Source: Oscillospiraceae bacterium (GTDB lineage: Bacteria > Bacillota > Clostridia > Oscillospirales > Oscillospiraceae). From it: a stretch of DNA of 64,000 nucleotides. The stretch covers positions 1-64,000 of the forward strand of contig SVKZ01000001.1 in assembly GCA_015068165.1 (NCBI GenBank). The letters run 5' to 3'. Positions 18,785 to 28,868 of the stretch are shown here, in pieces. A program made the position numbers and the translations under genes. Numbering within the stretch: position 1 is the stretch's first letter; each line of letters opens with the position of its first letter. The notes below the pieces were generated by a model. The model worked only from the letters and a program-made list of their open reading frames with translations. It searched no databases and had not been told where the DNA came from.

Positions 18785-19499
18785 TATTTGCTATGAGGGT
18801 ACCCGGTATCGCGGCTGGCAACGGTTGCAAAATTCCGATAATACCATACAGGGAAAGTTAGAACAGGCGCTTTCGCGTATTCTTTCTGAGGAAATAGAAG
18901 TTTCTGCCAGCGGCAGAACGGATGCAGGTACACATGCGCAGTTGCAGACTGTTAGCTTCCACTGTGAATCGAATATGCCCTGCGAAGAAATTTTGCCTAC
19001 ACTTCGGCGGTATTTACCGGAGGACATCGGCGTATACTCCTGTAGGAATGTATCTCCCAGATTTCACGCCAGACTTAATGCGAAGGAAAAGACATACTGC
19101 TATCGTTTATGGAACAGTGAAGAGCCGTGTGTATTTGATCGCCGGTTTGTGTATCGGGATTCCCGTCCTGTTGATTTAGAGAAGATGCAAAAAGCGGCAG
19201 AGCTGTTTTTGGGACAGCACGATTTTTCTGCATTTTGCGCCAACACAAAAATGAAAAAATCCACAGTCCGTTATATTTCCGATTTCCGCATAGAGGTGAT
19301 TGGTGATGAAATTCGTTTTACAGTAACCGGCAATGGATTTTTGCACCATATGGTACGCATTATGGTTGGTACATTGCTGGAAGTCGGCAGGGGAGAGCGA
19401 GAGATAGAAAGCATAACAGCACTTTTTGGTGCCCCCCGCGCGGAAGCCGGCGAGCTTGTTCCTGCCTACGGCCTATGCCTTATGGAGGTGATCTATTGA
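18765..19499 (+). CDS. truA: tRNA pseudouridine(38-40) synthase TruA
   Basis: MRNIRLDICYEGTRYRGWQ…SASGRTDAGTHAQLQ…GNGFLHHMVRIMVGTLLEVG. Confidence 0.95.
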   Translation: MRNIRLDICYEGTRYRGWQRLQNSDNTIQGKLEQALSRILSEEIEVSASGRTDAGTHAQLQTVSFHCESNMPCEEILPTLRRYLPEDIGVYSCRNVSPRFHARLNAKEKTYCYRLWNSEEPCVFDRRFVYRDSRPVDLEKMQKAAELFLGQHDFSAFCANTKMKKSTVRYISDFRIEVIGDEIRFTVTGNGFLHHMVRIMVGTLLEVGRGEREIESITALFGAPRAEAGELVPAYGLCLMEVIY

Positions 19500-19837
19500 A
19501 TATTCAGATTTTCGGTAAAAATAAGTGCTTCGATACCAAGAAAGCAGAACGCTACTTTAAGGAACGGAAAATCAAATACCAGTATGTGGATTTGCTTCGC
19601 TTTGGCCTTTCCGGCAAGGAATTTGACGCAGTTTTGCGTGGTGTCGGTGGCATTGATCACTTGATCAATTGGGATAGCAAATCGGACGATATTGCCGTTA
19701 TGCGATATATGGACGACCCTCGCGGAAAAGAGGATAAGGTGTTCGATGATCCTTCCCTTATGAAAACGCCTATCGTCCGTAACGGCAAATTTGTAACAGT
19801 TGGGTATTGCCCGGAAATTTGGGCTACCTGGGAATAA
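19496..19837 (+). CDS. ArsC/Spx-type thioredoxin-fold protein
   Basis: IQIFGKNKCFDTKKAERYFKERKIKYQYVDL…KTPIVRNGKFVTVGYCPEIW; TTG start overlapping the truA stop with upstream ggagg. Confidence 0.8.
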   Translation: MNIQIFGKNKCFDTKKAERYFKERKIKYQYVDLLRFGLSGKEFDAVLRGVGGIDHLINWDSKSDDIAVMRYMDDPRGKEDKVFDDPSLMKTPIVRNGKFVTVGYCPEIWATWE

Positions 19838-19844
19838 CACAAAA

Positions 19845-19877
19845 GCAGTTTCCTGATCAGGAAACTGCTTTTTCTTT
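19845..19877 (+). terminator. Rho-independent terminator
   Basis: aaagcagtttcctgatcaggaaactgctttttctttt. Confidence 0.85.
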
Positions 19878-19892
19878 TGGGAGAGTTGACTT

Positions 19893-21257
19893 ATGGCGTT
19901 TTTACAAAAACTAAACAACATTATTTGGGGGGTACCAACCCTTATTCTAATTTTAGGAATAGGCATTGCCCTTACTGCGGTTACCCGTTTTGCACAATTT
20001 CGATTTCTTCCAAGGGCGTTTGGAATGTTTTTACGGCACAAAAATGATGACGATGAAACCAACAATGGGGAATCTCCTATTCGGGCCTTATGCACAGCTC
20101 TTGCGGCGACTGTGGGAACGGGGAATCTTGCAGGTGTTGCGGGTGCTATCGCCATTGGAGGACCGGGAGCCGTGTTTTGGATTTGGGCTTGCGGAATTTT
20201 TGGGATGATTACAAAATTTGCGGAAGCTGTCTTGGCTGTTCACTACAGAGTCAAGGGGGAAAAGGGGGAGTATTTAGGAGGACCAATGTATGTAATTACC
20301 CTCGGAATGCCCAAAAAATACCACAGCTTGGCTTATATATACTGCATTTTCGGAATTGTTGCGGCATTTGGGGTTGGTAACGCCACACAGATCAACACTT
20401 TGATCGGTGGCATAAACAGCATGTGCGCCTATATGGGCTATGCGTGTACAGACCTAATGAATCTTCTTATGGGAATCGGAATGGCGATTCTCGTTAGCAT
20501 TCTGTTTCTTGGCGGTGCGAAACGCGTTGGTGCTGCGGCGGAGACTTTGATTCCCTTTGCTTCTGTTCTTTATGTGGTTATGGGTATCGGTGTATTCATT
20601 TGCCGTTTTGAAGCGATCCCTAAGGCTTTTGAAGCGATTTTTGCAGGTGCGTTCTCTCCCAATGCAGTAACCGGCGGAATGGTAGGTTCTGCAATGATAA
20701 CCTTACGGATCGGTGCATCAAGAGGCGTTTTTACCAACGAAGCCGGAATGGGAACGGCCGGCATTGCACACGCCGCCGCAAAGGTCGTTCATCCCGTGGA
20801 ACAGGGCTTTATGGGACTGATTGAGGTGTTTGTGGATACCCTTATCATTTGTACCATTACAGCACTTGTAATACTGTGCAGCGGTGTACCGATTCCTTAC
20901 GGAGAGGATACAGGGATAATCCTTACTTTAGAGGCGTTTTCAGGTGTATACGGGGGTTGGGTAACGATTTTGTTAACAGGAACGCTTTGCTGTTTCGCCT
21001 TTGCAACCGTTCTTGGATGGGGACTGTACGGTGCACGATGTGCACAATTCCTATTTGGCGAACAAACCTGGAGTGTTTTTGTAATCATTCAGGCTGTTGC
21101 GGTTGTTCTGGGCTCAATACTGGATACCGGGACGATTTGGCTGTTTGCAGACACGATTAACGGTTTAATGGCCATCCCTAACTTACTTTCACTTTTTTAC
21201 TTACTGCCAAAGGTTCGGTATATTGTAAAAGACTTTGAAAAGGAAAGAATAACTTGA
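19893..21257 (+). CDS. AGCS-family sodium:alanine/glycine symporter
   Basis: GNLAGVAGAIAIGGPGAVFWIW, GGPMYVI, TNEAGMGTAGIAHAAAKVVHPVEQG. Confidence 0.93.
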   Translation: MAFLQKLNNIIWGVPTLILILGIGIALTAVTRFAQFRFLPRAFGMFLRHKNDDDETNNGESPIRALCTALAATVGTGNLAGVAGAIAIGGPGAVFWIWACGIFGMITKFAEAVLAVHYRVKGEKGEYLGGPMYVITLGMPKKYHSLAYIYCIFGIVAAFGVGNATQINTLIGGINSMCAYMGYACTDLMNLLMGIGMAILVSILFLGGAKRVGAAAETLIPFASVLYVVMGIGVFICRFEAIPKAFEAIFAGAFSPNAVTGGMVGSAMITLRIGASRGVFTNEAGMGTAGIAHAAAKVVHPVEQGFMGLIEVFVDTLIICTITALVILCSGVPIPYGEDTGIILTLEAFSGVYGGWVTILLTGTLCCFAFATVLGWGLYGARCAQFLFGEQTWSVFVIIQAVAVVLGSILDTGTIWLFADTINGLMAIPNLLSLFYLLPKVRYIVKDFEKERIT

Positions 21258-21283
21258 CAAAAAATGGTCCATAATGGTAAAAT
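21254..21283 (+). promoter_or_regulatory. Promoter of the cysS T-box leader
   Basis: TTGACA – 18 nt – TAAAAT. Confidence 0.55.
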
Positions 21284-21289
21284 AACAAA

Positions 21290-21480
21290 AATCGCAGTGA
21301 TCGAAAAGAGTAGCGGAACGAAAGCCTTTCAGAGAGTGGGGTCGTCGGCTGAAAGCCCCTCAGGCATTTGTCCGGGAAAGTGCATTCGGGAGCGTTCATA
21401 GGTTTTGAGTAATAAATAAGAGTGGAACCGCGAGTTTTTAACCCGCCTCTTGTGCTATGGCACAGGAGGCGTTTTTATTG
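21290..21480 (+). ncRNA. T-box leader of cysS
   Basis: T-box core AGAGTGGAACCGCG at 21419-21432, terminator CGCCTC…GAGGCG-TTTTT at 21444-21476; candidate specifier TGC (Cys) around 21381-21383. Confidence 0.9.
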
Positions 21481-21502
21481 TATTTTTTTGGAGGTAAATG
21501 CT

Positions 21503-22918
21503 ATGTATCTTTATAATTCTCTTTCCCATAAAAAGGAACTTTTTGTCCCCAACAATCCCGATGTTGTGAAAATGTACACCTGTGGCCCTACGGTATACCA
21601 CTATGCCCATATCGGCAATCTGCGCACCTATATTATGGAGGATGTGCTGGAAAAGAGCCTGCGGTATTTGGGTTATAATGTCCTGCGTGTTATGAACATT
21701 ACCGATGTGGGTCATTTGGCATCGGATGCAGACACCGGCGAGGATAAAATGCTCAAGGGCGCAAAGCGTGAAAACAAGTCCGTGATGGAAATCGCGCAGT
21801 TTTACACGGACGCATTCTTTGCCGATTGCGCAAAGCTCAATATTAAGACCCCGGAAATCGTCCAGCCGGCTACCGGATGTATTGCGGAGTTTATTCAAAT
21901 TGTCGAGGGCTTGATTGAAAAGGGCTTTGCCTATGTTGCCGGCGGCAATGTATACTTTGATACCTCTAAGCTTGCCAATTACTATGTCTTTAACGACCAC
22001 GACGAAGATGATCTGGCTGTTGGCGTTCGTGAAGGCGTTGAGGAGGACACCAATAAAAAGAACCGCAATGACTTTGTTTTGTGGTTTACCAAGAGTAAAT
22101 TTGAGGATCAGGCACTGAAATGGGAGTCTCCCTGGGGCATCGGCTATCCCGGATGGCACATTGAATGCTCCGGTATCTCGATGAAATATCTGGGCGAGGA
22201 TTTGGATATTCACGCAGGCGGTATAGACAATGCCTTCCCACATCATACCAATGAAATCGCACAGTCCGAAAGCTATCTTGGCCATAAGTGGTGCAATTAT
22301 TGGTTCCATGTGCACCACCTCAATACAGATACCGGCAAAATGTCAAAGTCCAAGGGTGAATTTTTGACGGTAAGTCTGCTGGAACAGAAAGGCTATGACC
22401 CTATGGCGTACCGCCTGTTCTGTCTGCAAAGCCATTATCGCAGAAACCTTGTATTTTCTTGGGAGAACTTAGATAATGCCGCTGTGGCCTACCAGAAGCT
22501 TGTGGCGAAGATTGCAACGCTCAATGAGATTGGAGAAGTGGATAAGGAAGCTTTTGCCGCACTGAAAGAACGCTTTGTTGGCGCATTAAACGGCGACCTG
22601 AATACATCTCTTGCGGTAACCGCGGTATATGATGTACTGAAAGCAAAGACAAACGATGCTACAAAGCTGGCGGCACTTAAGGATTTTGATCAGGTGCTTT
22701 GTCTGAACCTTTTGCAAGCTGCCGAGGAGCTTCGCAGTAAGGAAGCTGCGGAAGCGGCCGCCTCTTCTGACCCAGAGATCGACGCACTGGTACTGGCCCG
22801 TACGGAAGCCAAGAATGCGAAGAATTTTGCAGAAGCTGACCGGATTCGTGATGAACTGAAATCTCGCGGTATCGAGATTATTGATACCCCGCAGGGATCG
22901 AAGTGGAGAAAAGTATGA
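21503..22918 (+). CDS. cysS: Cysteine--tRNA ligase
   Basis: MYLYNSLSHKKELFVPNNPDVVKMYTCGPTVYHYAHIGNLRTY…; KMSKSKGEF. Confidence 0.96.
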   Translation: MYLYNSLSHKKELFVPNNPDVVKMYTCGPTVYHYAHIGNLRTYIMEDVLEKSLRYLGYNVLRVMNITDVGHLASDADTGEDKMLKGAKRENKSVMEIAQFYTDAFFADCAKLNIKTPEIVQPATGCIAEFIQIVEGLIEKGFAYVAGGNVYFDTSKLANYYVFNDHDEDDLAVGVREGVEEDTNKKNRNDFVLWFTKSKFEDQALKWESPWGIGYPGWHIECSGISMKYLGEDLDIHAGGIDNAFPHHTNEIAQSESYLGHKWCNYWFHVHHLNTDTGKMSKSKGEFLTVSLLEQKGYDPMAYRLFCLQSHYRRNLVFSWENLDNAAVAYQKLVAKIATLNEIGEVDKEAFAALKERFVGALNGDLNTSLAVTAVYDVLKAKTNDATKLAALKDFDQVLCLNLLQAAEELRSKEAAEAAASSDPEIDALVLARTEAKNAKNFAEADRIRDELKSRGIEIIDTPQGSKWRKV

Positions 22919-25443
22919 AGCTTTTAATTTTGGATGGCAACAGCGTGATTAACCGTGCATTCTACGGCGTGAGACCGCTGACCACCAGGGATGGATTGTT
23001 CACGAATGCCATTTACGGTTTTTTGAACATCCTTGAAAAAATTGAAAAAGAAGAACGGCCCGATGCGGTCTGCGTTGCCTTTGATCTGCACGGACCTACA
23101 TTCCGCCATAATATGTATGACGGATATAAGGCTACCCGCCATAAAATGCCCGAGGAGCTTGCCCAGCAGATGCCCATTATGAAGCAGGTGCTGACAGCGA
23201 TGAATATTCCAATTTACGAATGTCAGGGCTGGGAAGCGGATGATGTGGTGGGAACGGTGGGCAGGGTTTGCTGTGCCAACAACTGGGAGTGCGTGATCGT
23301 TACCGGAGACCGGGACAGCTTGCAATTAATTGACGAGTGTGTCCATGTAAAGCTTGTCATTTCCCGCCCCGGACAGACCACGGCTACCTTGTATGATACC
23401 AAGCTATTTCGCGAGGAATACGGCTTTGACCCTGTTCGGATGGTAGATTTGAAGGCACTGATGGGGGATAGCTCGGATAACATTCCCGGCGTTGCCGGCG
23501 TGGGTCAGAAAACTGCCACGGAGCTGCTGCTGAAATTCGGCTCATTGGATGGGATATATGCCAATTTGGATGACCCGTCCATTCGCCCAAAGCTGAGAGA
23601 AAAACTGGAAGCGGGCAAGGAAAGCGCTTACCTTTCCTACGATTTGGCAACCATTCGCAGAAATGCGCCGATTGACTTTACCCCGATGGATGCGGTGGTA
23701 CAGCCTTATAACCGCAGCGAACTGTATAAGCTGTTTGTGCGTTTGGAGTTTGTCAAGCTGATTGATAAGTACGGTTTACGGGGTGTGGATTCCGAGGAAA
23801 TAAAGCCGGTTACGGATTACCAAAAGCTACCGGTGGAAGTAGCCCTTCCGGATAAATGCGATAAGTATGCAATTTATATTGCACCTGACGGCTCTATCGG
23901 CTTTGCCTGGGAATCAGGTGTTTGTGCGGTTACTCCCATAGAAGCGATGTATTTATCCCAGCTTTTGAATGTGGGAGCGTGCATTTGCCACGATTCGAAG
24001 GGACTCCACCATCAGTTAGATGCTTTGGGATTGCCCTTTGGCGATGTTATTTTTGATACAGCCCTTGCGTCTTATGACTTAAATCCCTCCCAGTCGGATT
24101 ATCCTGTTTCTAAGCTGGCAACCAACTATCTTGGCAAATCTGTGGATGACAACGACCCTGTTGCCTGCGCAGAGGCGATTTGGAATTTAATGCCGGCCTT
24201 GCAGTCAGAATTACAAAAGACAGGGATGGAAACTCTTTACCGGGATATTGAGTTACCTCTTTGCGATGTTCTGTATAGAATGGAGTCCGCAGGTATTGCC
24301 ATTGACAAAAATCAGCTGATGCAATTCGGAGAAATGCTGTCTGCCAGGATCGCGGATTGTGAGAGCCTGATTTTTTCCTATGCAGGCGAGCCTTTTAATA
24401 TCAATTCCACCAAACAACTTGGCCAGTTGCTTTTTGAAAAATTAAATTTGCCACCCATTAAGAAAACAAAGACAGGCTATTCTACCAATGCAGATGTTTT
24501 GGAAAAGCTGAAGAACCAGCACCCGATCATTCCCGCAATTATGGACTACCGGATGCTGACAAAGCTAAAATCCACCTATGCGGACGGACTGCTCAAGGTA
24601 ATCGGTGAGGATGGCCGTATTCATACCACATTCCAAAATATGGTTACAGCCACAGGACGGCTTTCTTCTACCGACCCAAATTTACAAAATATTCCTGTGC
24701 GTACCGACTTAGGCGCAGAAATCCGTAAAATGTTTATTCCACGCCCCGGTTGTGTTCTTGTGGATGCGGATTACAGCCAAATTGAGCTTCGGGTACTTGC
24801 CCATATTGCCGACGATCAAGTGATGCAGGACGCCTTTATTAGCGGCGTGGATATTCACACAGCTACAGCAAGTCAGGTGTTTTTGGTTCCTGCTGATGAG
24901 GTATCATCTCTCCAACGGAGGCACGCAAAGGCGGTAAACTTTGGTATTGTTTACGGTATCAGCGAGTTTTCCTTGGCGGACGATATCAGTGTCAGCCGTT
25001 TTGAAGCAAAACGCTATATTGACAGCTACCTGGACAATTATAAGGGCGTTTCCGCATTTATGAAGAACGTGGTTGAAGCTGCGAGAACCTCCGGCTATAC
25101 AACGACTCTATACGGGCGCCGCCGGTATATTCCGGAACTGAAAAACACCAATTATAATCTCCGGCAGGCTGGTGAGCGCATTGCCCTCAATGCGCCCATT
25201 CAAGGAACTGCCGCGGACATTATGAAGCTGTCGATGTTGCGGGTAGACAAGGCACTTCGGGAGCATTTCCCGGATGCACGGCTTCTTCTACAGGTTCACG
25301 ATGAATTGATTGTGGAATGTCCGGAGGAAATTGCTGATGAAATTGCTAAGCTGGTTAGCAATGAGATGGCATCTGTTGCGGAACTGAAAGTACCGCTTCT
25401 TGCAGAAGCAAAATGGGGAAAGAGTTGGTTTGAAGCAAAATGA
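22915..25443 (+). CDS. polA: DNA polymerase I
   Basis: 5'-3' exonuclease N-terminus; DADYSQIELRVLAHIADD, RRHAKAVNFGIVYGIS, QVHDELIVE. ATGA overlap with cysS. Confidence 0.96.
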   Translation: MKLLILDGNSVINRAFYGVRPLTTRDGLFTNAIYGFLNILEKIEKEERPDAVCVAFDLHGPTFRHNMYDGYKATRHKMPEELAQQMPIMKQVLTAMNIPIYECQGWEADDVVGTVGRVCCANNWECVIVTGDRDSLQLIDECVHVKLVISRPGQTTATLYDTKLFREEYGFDPVRMVDLKALMGDSSDNIPGVAGVGQKTATELLLKFGSLDGIYANLDDPSIRPKLREKLEAGKESAYLSYDLATIRRNAPIDFTPMDAVVQPYNRSELYKLFVRLEFVKLIDKYGLRGVDSEEIKPVTDYQKLPVEVALPDKCDKYAIYIAPDGSIGFAWESGVCAVTPIEAMYLSQLLNVGACICHDSKGLHHQLDALGLPFGDVIFDTALASYDLNPSQSDYPVSKLATNYLGKSVDDNDPVACAEAIWNLMPALQSELQKTGMETLYRDIELPLCDVLYRMESAGIAIDKNQLMQFGEMLSARIADCESLIFSYAGEPFNINSTKQLGQLLFEKLNLPPIKKTKTGYSTNADVLEKLKNQHPIIPAIMDYRMLTKLKSTYADGLLKVIGEDGRIHTTFQNMVTATGRLSSTDPNLQNIPVRTDLGAEIRKMFIPRPGCVLVDADYSQIELRVLAHIADDQVMQDAFISGVDIHTATASQVFLVPADEVSSLQRRHAKAVNFGIVYGISEFSLADDISVSRFEAKRYIDSYLDNYKGVSAFMKNVVEAARTSGYTTTLYGRRRYIPELKNTNYNLRQAGERIALNAPIQGTAADIMKLSMLRVDKALREHFPDARLLLQVHDELIVECPEEIADEIAKLVSNEMASVAELKVPLLAEAKWGKSWFEAK

Positions 25444-25883
25444 TTTCCTATAAAATGATGAAGGAAGCGCACATTCCTGCGGTTGCCCGGTTGGAACGGG
25501 ATAATTTTTCTATGCCCTGGAGCGAGAATGTGCTTCAGATGGAACTGAATAACCCGCTGTCATTGTGGCTTGTCGCCATTGATGATGGACAGGTTATCGG
25601 GTATGTAGGTTCCCAGATCGTACCGGATGAAGCGGATATGATGAATCTTGCTGTATGCGATGCCTATCGGCGTCAGGGTGTTGGTCATGGGCTTGTATGC
25701 GCGCTTTTGTCCGCACTTAAAGCGAGAGGGGTACGCAGTTTAACCCTTGAGGTTCGCGTGTCCAATGCGCCTGCCTGCGCCCTCTACGAATCCCTTGGAT
25801 TTATGGTTGTCGGCAGACGCCCCAGCTATTACCAAAAACCGAAGGAAGATGCGCTGATTTTGCGAAAGGAGTGGCAAAATTGA
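25440..25883 (+). CDS. rimI: Ribosomal-protein-alanine N-acetyltransferase
   Basis: GNAT fold, LAVCDAYRRQGVGHGLV…LEVRVSNAPACALYESLGF; next to tsaD. Confidence 0.9.
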   Translation: MISYKMMKEAHIPAVARLERDNFSMPWSENVLQMELNNPLSLWLVAIDDGQVIGYVGSQIVPDEADMMNLAVCDAYRRQGVGHGLVCALLSALKARGVRSLTLEVRVSNAPACALYESLGFMVVGRRPSYYQKPKEDALILRKEWQN

Positions 25884-26896
25884 TTATTTTAGCAGTAGAA
25901 TCCTCCTGTGATGAAACCGCTGTTGCGGTGGTACAGGATGGGCGTAAGGTACTTGCGGATGCAATTTCCTCACAGGTGGAGCTCCATAGACTTTACGGCG
26001 GTGTTGTACCGGAAATTGCTTCCCGGAAGCATATTGAAGCCATCTATACGCTGGCAGACAAGGCCCTTATGGATGCAGGGGTTACCAAAGCCCAAATAGA
26101 TGCCGTTGCGGTAACCTATGCCCCCGGTCTCATTGGCGCAGTGCTGGTGGGCGTGAATTTTGCTAAGGCGGTTGCCCTGGCTCTGGATAAACACTTGATC
26201 CCGGTACACCATATACGCGGTCATATTGCCGCCAATTACCTGGCTTTTCCGGAACTGAAGCCGCCCTTTCTGTGTTTGGTTGTTTCCGGCGGCCATACGA
26301 TGATCATTGACGTGCAGGATTACACAAAAATGGAGATTTTAGGCACAACCCTGGACGATGCGGCAGGAGAGTGCTTCGACAAGGTTGCAAGAGTCCTGGG
26401 AATGCCTTATCCAGGCGGTGCGGCTTTGGACAAGGTGGCAGTTGGTGGCGATGAAAGGAAGTATCAGCTCCCAAGACCCAACTCCGCAAAAAATCCCCTG
26501 GATATGAGTTTTTCGGGCCTAAAAACTGCGGCTCTTAATCTTATCCATCACGCAGAGCAGGTGAGGGAGGAGTTGGACGTTCCCAGCCTTTGCGCCTCGT
26601 TTTCAGGCGCGGTATCGGATATGTTAGTGCCCAGGGTAAAGATGGCTTTAGAAGCTACCGGACGGAAAAAATTGGCTGTTGCAGGCGGTGTAGCAGCCAA
26701 TTCCAGAATCCGTCGGGATCTTTCCGCAATGGCGGAAAAGCTTGGTGCGGAGGTGTATTTGCCACCGCTTTCCCTGTGCGGAGATAATGCGGCAATGATT
26801 GGCAGCCAGGCATATTATGAATATTTGGCGGGAAATACCGCCGGTATGGAGCTCAATGCCTACGCAACCAAATCCATTTTGGGTGAAACCCTTTAA
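25871..26896 (+). CDS. tsaD: tRNA N6-adenosine threonylcarbamoyltransferase
   Basis: ILAVESSCDETAVAVV, VVPEIASRKHIE, HHIRGHIAANYLA, VSGGHTMI. Confidence 0.97.
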   Translation: MAKLIILAVESSCDETAVAVVQDGRKVLADAISSQVELHRLYGGVVPEIASRKHIEAIYTLADKALMDAGVTKAQIDAVAVTYAPGLIGAVLVGVNFAKAVALALDKHLIPVHHIRGHIAANYLAFPELKPPFLCLVVSGGHTMIIDVQDYTKMEILGTTLDDAAGECFDKVARVLGMPYPGGAALDKVAVGGDERKYQLPRPNSAKNPLDMSFSGLKTAALNLIHHAEQVREELDVPSLCASFSGAVSDMLVPRVKMALEATGRKKLAVAGGVAANSRIRRDLSAMAEKLGAEVYLPPLSLCGDNAAMIGSQAYYEYLAGNTAGMELNAYATKSILGETL

Positions 26897-26901
26897 TTAC
26901 G

Positions 26902-27405
26902 ATGCTTAAATTGATTGATTCACTAAGGGAACTGCCATTTGGCAGGTTAATGGGTGTTTACGGGGAAGGAAATCGGAAAAACGGCGCTGAGCATTATCCG
27001 CACCTTTCGGAAAATCTGCAGATTTTGGAAGCAGAGCAGGATTTCTATGCCTATTTACAGACATTCTTTCGCCAAAAGGACTCCTATTACGCGTTATGGT
27101 ATGCGGAGGATAAATTGGTCTCGGCCTTGCGGGTAGAGCCCTATGCTGACGGTTGGCTGATTGCGGCGGTGGAGACACATCCGGCTTGCAGAAATCTTGG
27201 CTATGCCAAGCTTCTGCTGACAGAAGTTTGTGGGCACTTGGTAAGTAACGGAAAAGTGCCGATTTATTCCCATATTGGCAAGGATAATTTGCCCTCCCAA
27301 AAGGTGCATTTGCATTGCGGTTTTCGGGAAATACTACCCTATAGTTGCTATGCAGACGGCACGGTAAACGATTATTGCCATACATATTGCTTAGATGGAA
27401 AATAG
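26902..27405 (+). CDS. GNAT family N-acetyltransferase
   Basis: AAVETHPACRNLGYAKLLLTEVCGHL…YSHIGKDNLPSQKVHLHCGF. Confidence 0.75.
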   Translation: MLKLIDSLRELPFGRLMGVYGEGNRKNGAEHYPHLSENLQILEAEQDFYAYLQTFFRQKDSYYALWYAEDKLVSALRVEPYADGWLIAAVETHPACRNLGYAKLLLTEVCGHLVSNGKVPIYSHIGKDNLPSQKVHLHCGFREILPYSCYADGTVNDYCHTYCLDGK

Positions 27406-27437
27406 TACAGCGATATGCAGTGGACGAATTGAAATAA

Positions 27438-27472
27438 AAGACAGTATGGAATGTACCCATACTGTCTTTTGC
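27438..27472 (+). terminator. Rho-independent terminator
   Basis: aaaagacagtatgg(aatgta)cccatactgtctttt. Confidence 0.75.
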
Positions 27473-27510
27473 TATTTCAGGTGATTTACGCATATTTATT
27501 TCAAAGGCTA

Positions 27511-27557
27511 TTGACTTTTCCTTATCTTGTTGTATAATAACAAGTGTTATATAACAA
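27511..27557 (+). promoter_or_regulatory. Promoter with overlapping imperfect palindromic operator of the TetR/ABC operon
   Basis: TTGACT–16–TATAAT; ttgttgtataataacaagtgttatataacaa has inverted half-sites (TTGTTRTATAA). Confidence 0.55.
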
Positions 27558-27579
27558 TAGAAATATAAGGAGACAGAGT

Positions 27580-28137
27580 ATGCCACCTAAAATCAAGATT
27601 ACAAAAGCAGAGGTTATCCATACAGCTGTTAACATTGTCAGGAAGCAGGGTGAGCAGGCACTGAATGCGAGAACCGTTGCGTCTGTGCTTGGAAGCTCTA
27701 CACAGCCGATCTTCTCGAATTTTGAAACAATGGAGGAATTGCGCTGTGCTGTGATCGAGGCTGCGGATGCCTTGTATCAGGAATATACAAGGCAGGAAAT
27801 AGCATTTCAAAAGTACCCAATGTATAAAGCGACAGGTATGGCGTATATCCGTTTTGCAAAGGAGGAAAAGGAGCTGTTTAAGCTACTGTTTATGCGGGAT
27901 CGCTCTGCGGAGGTGATACCGGCATTTTCCGGGATTATTGCTGATATTGTGAAAAGTACAACCGGACTGAATGGGGAAAGCTCTGAGTTCTTCCATCTTG
28001 AAATGTGGGCGTATGTTCACGGTATTGCCACAATGATGGCAACAAATTATCTGGAACTGGATACAGCGCTTATAAGTCAAATGCTGACCGATGCCTATCA
28101 AAGTATGAAGAAGCATTATGAAGGAAAGGGTTTATGA
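27580..28137 (+). CDS. TetR/AcrR family transcriptional regulator
   Basis: PPKIKITKAEVIHTAVNIVRKQGEQALNARTVASVLGSSTQPIFSNFETMEELRCAV. Confidence 0.85.
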   Translation: MPPKIKITKAEVIHTAVNIVRKQGEQALNARTVASVLGSSTQPIFSNFETMEELRCAVIEAADALYQEYTRQEIAFQKYPMYKATGMAYIRFAKEEKELFKLLFMRDRSAEVIPAFSGIIADIVKSTTGLNGESSEFFHLEMWAYVHGIATMMATNYLELDTALISQMLTDAYQSMKKHYEGKGL

Positions 28138-28868
28138 CGATGGAAGCAATCAAGACCGTTTCACTAACGAAAAAGTATAAAGATGTTACTGCCGTTGATA
28201 ATTTAAGCCTGACAGTCAAACAGGGGGAGCTATTCTCACTCCTTGGCGTAAATGGCGCAGGCAAGACTACGACGATTAAGATGCTTTCCTGTTTAACACA
28301 GCCCACAAGCGGCGATGGGTTTCTCTGCGGGAAAAGCATTTCCAAGGAGGCTTCCGGGGTGAAATCCTTGATTGCTGTTTCGCCACAGGAAACAGCGGTA
28401 GCGCCCGGTTTATCTGTTTATGAGAATTTGGAGCTGATATGCGGCGTACACGGATTTTCGAAGGAAAAGACGGATTCAAAAATTGCAGAACTGACCGCAA
28501 TGATGGGCTTATCGTCTGTGATAAAGAAGAAAGCAGGAAAGCTGTCCGGTGGTTGGCAACGTAGATTGAGTATCGCAATGGCACTTATCAGCGAGCCTGA
28601 AATATTGTTTCTCGATGAACCTACCCTTGGTCTTGATGTGCTTGCGCGGAGCGATCTTTGGGATTTGATCCGTTCCTTGAAAGGAAAGATTACAATCGTT
28701 TTAACAACCCATTATATGGAGGAGGCCGAGGCACTTTCTGACCGTATTGGGATTATGAAGGATGGGAAACTTCTTATCTGTGATAGTGCAGAGGAAATCA
28801 AGAAAACTGCAGGGACGAATAATTTTGAACAGGCCTTTATTCGAATTGTTAAGGGAGTAGCCAAATGA
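28134..28868 (+). CDS. ABC transporter ATP-binding protein
   Basis: Walker A GVNGAGKTT, signature LSGGWQRR, Walker B EILFLDEPTLGLD. Confidence 0.95.
   Translation: MTMEAIKTVSLTKKYKDVTAVDNLSLTVKQGELFSLLGVNGAGKTTTIKMLSCLTQPTSGDGFLCGKSISKEASGVKSLIAVSPQETAVAPGLSVYENLELICGVHGFSKEKTDSKIAELTAMMGLSSVIKKKAGKLSGGWQRRLSIAMALISEPEILFLDEPTLGLDVLARSDLWDLIRSLKGKITIVLTTHYMEEAEALSDRIGIMKDGKLLICDSAEEIKKTAGTNNFEQAFIRIVKGVAK

Noticed and set aside
21455-22318. 287-aa minus-strand ORF
   Set aside because: Antisense to cysS and its T-box; no family features.
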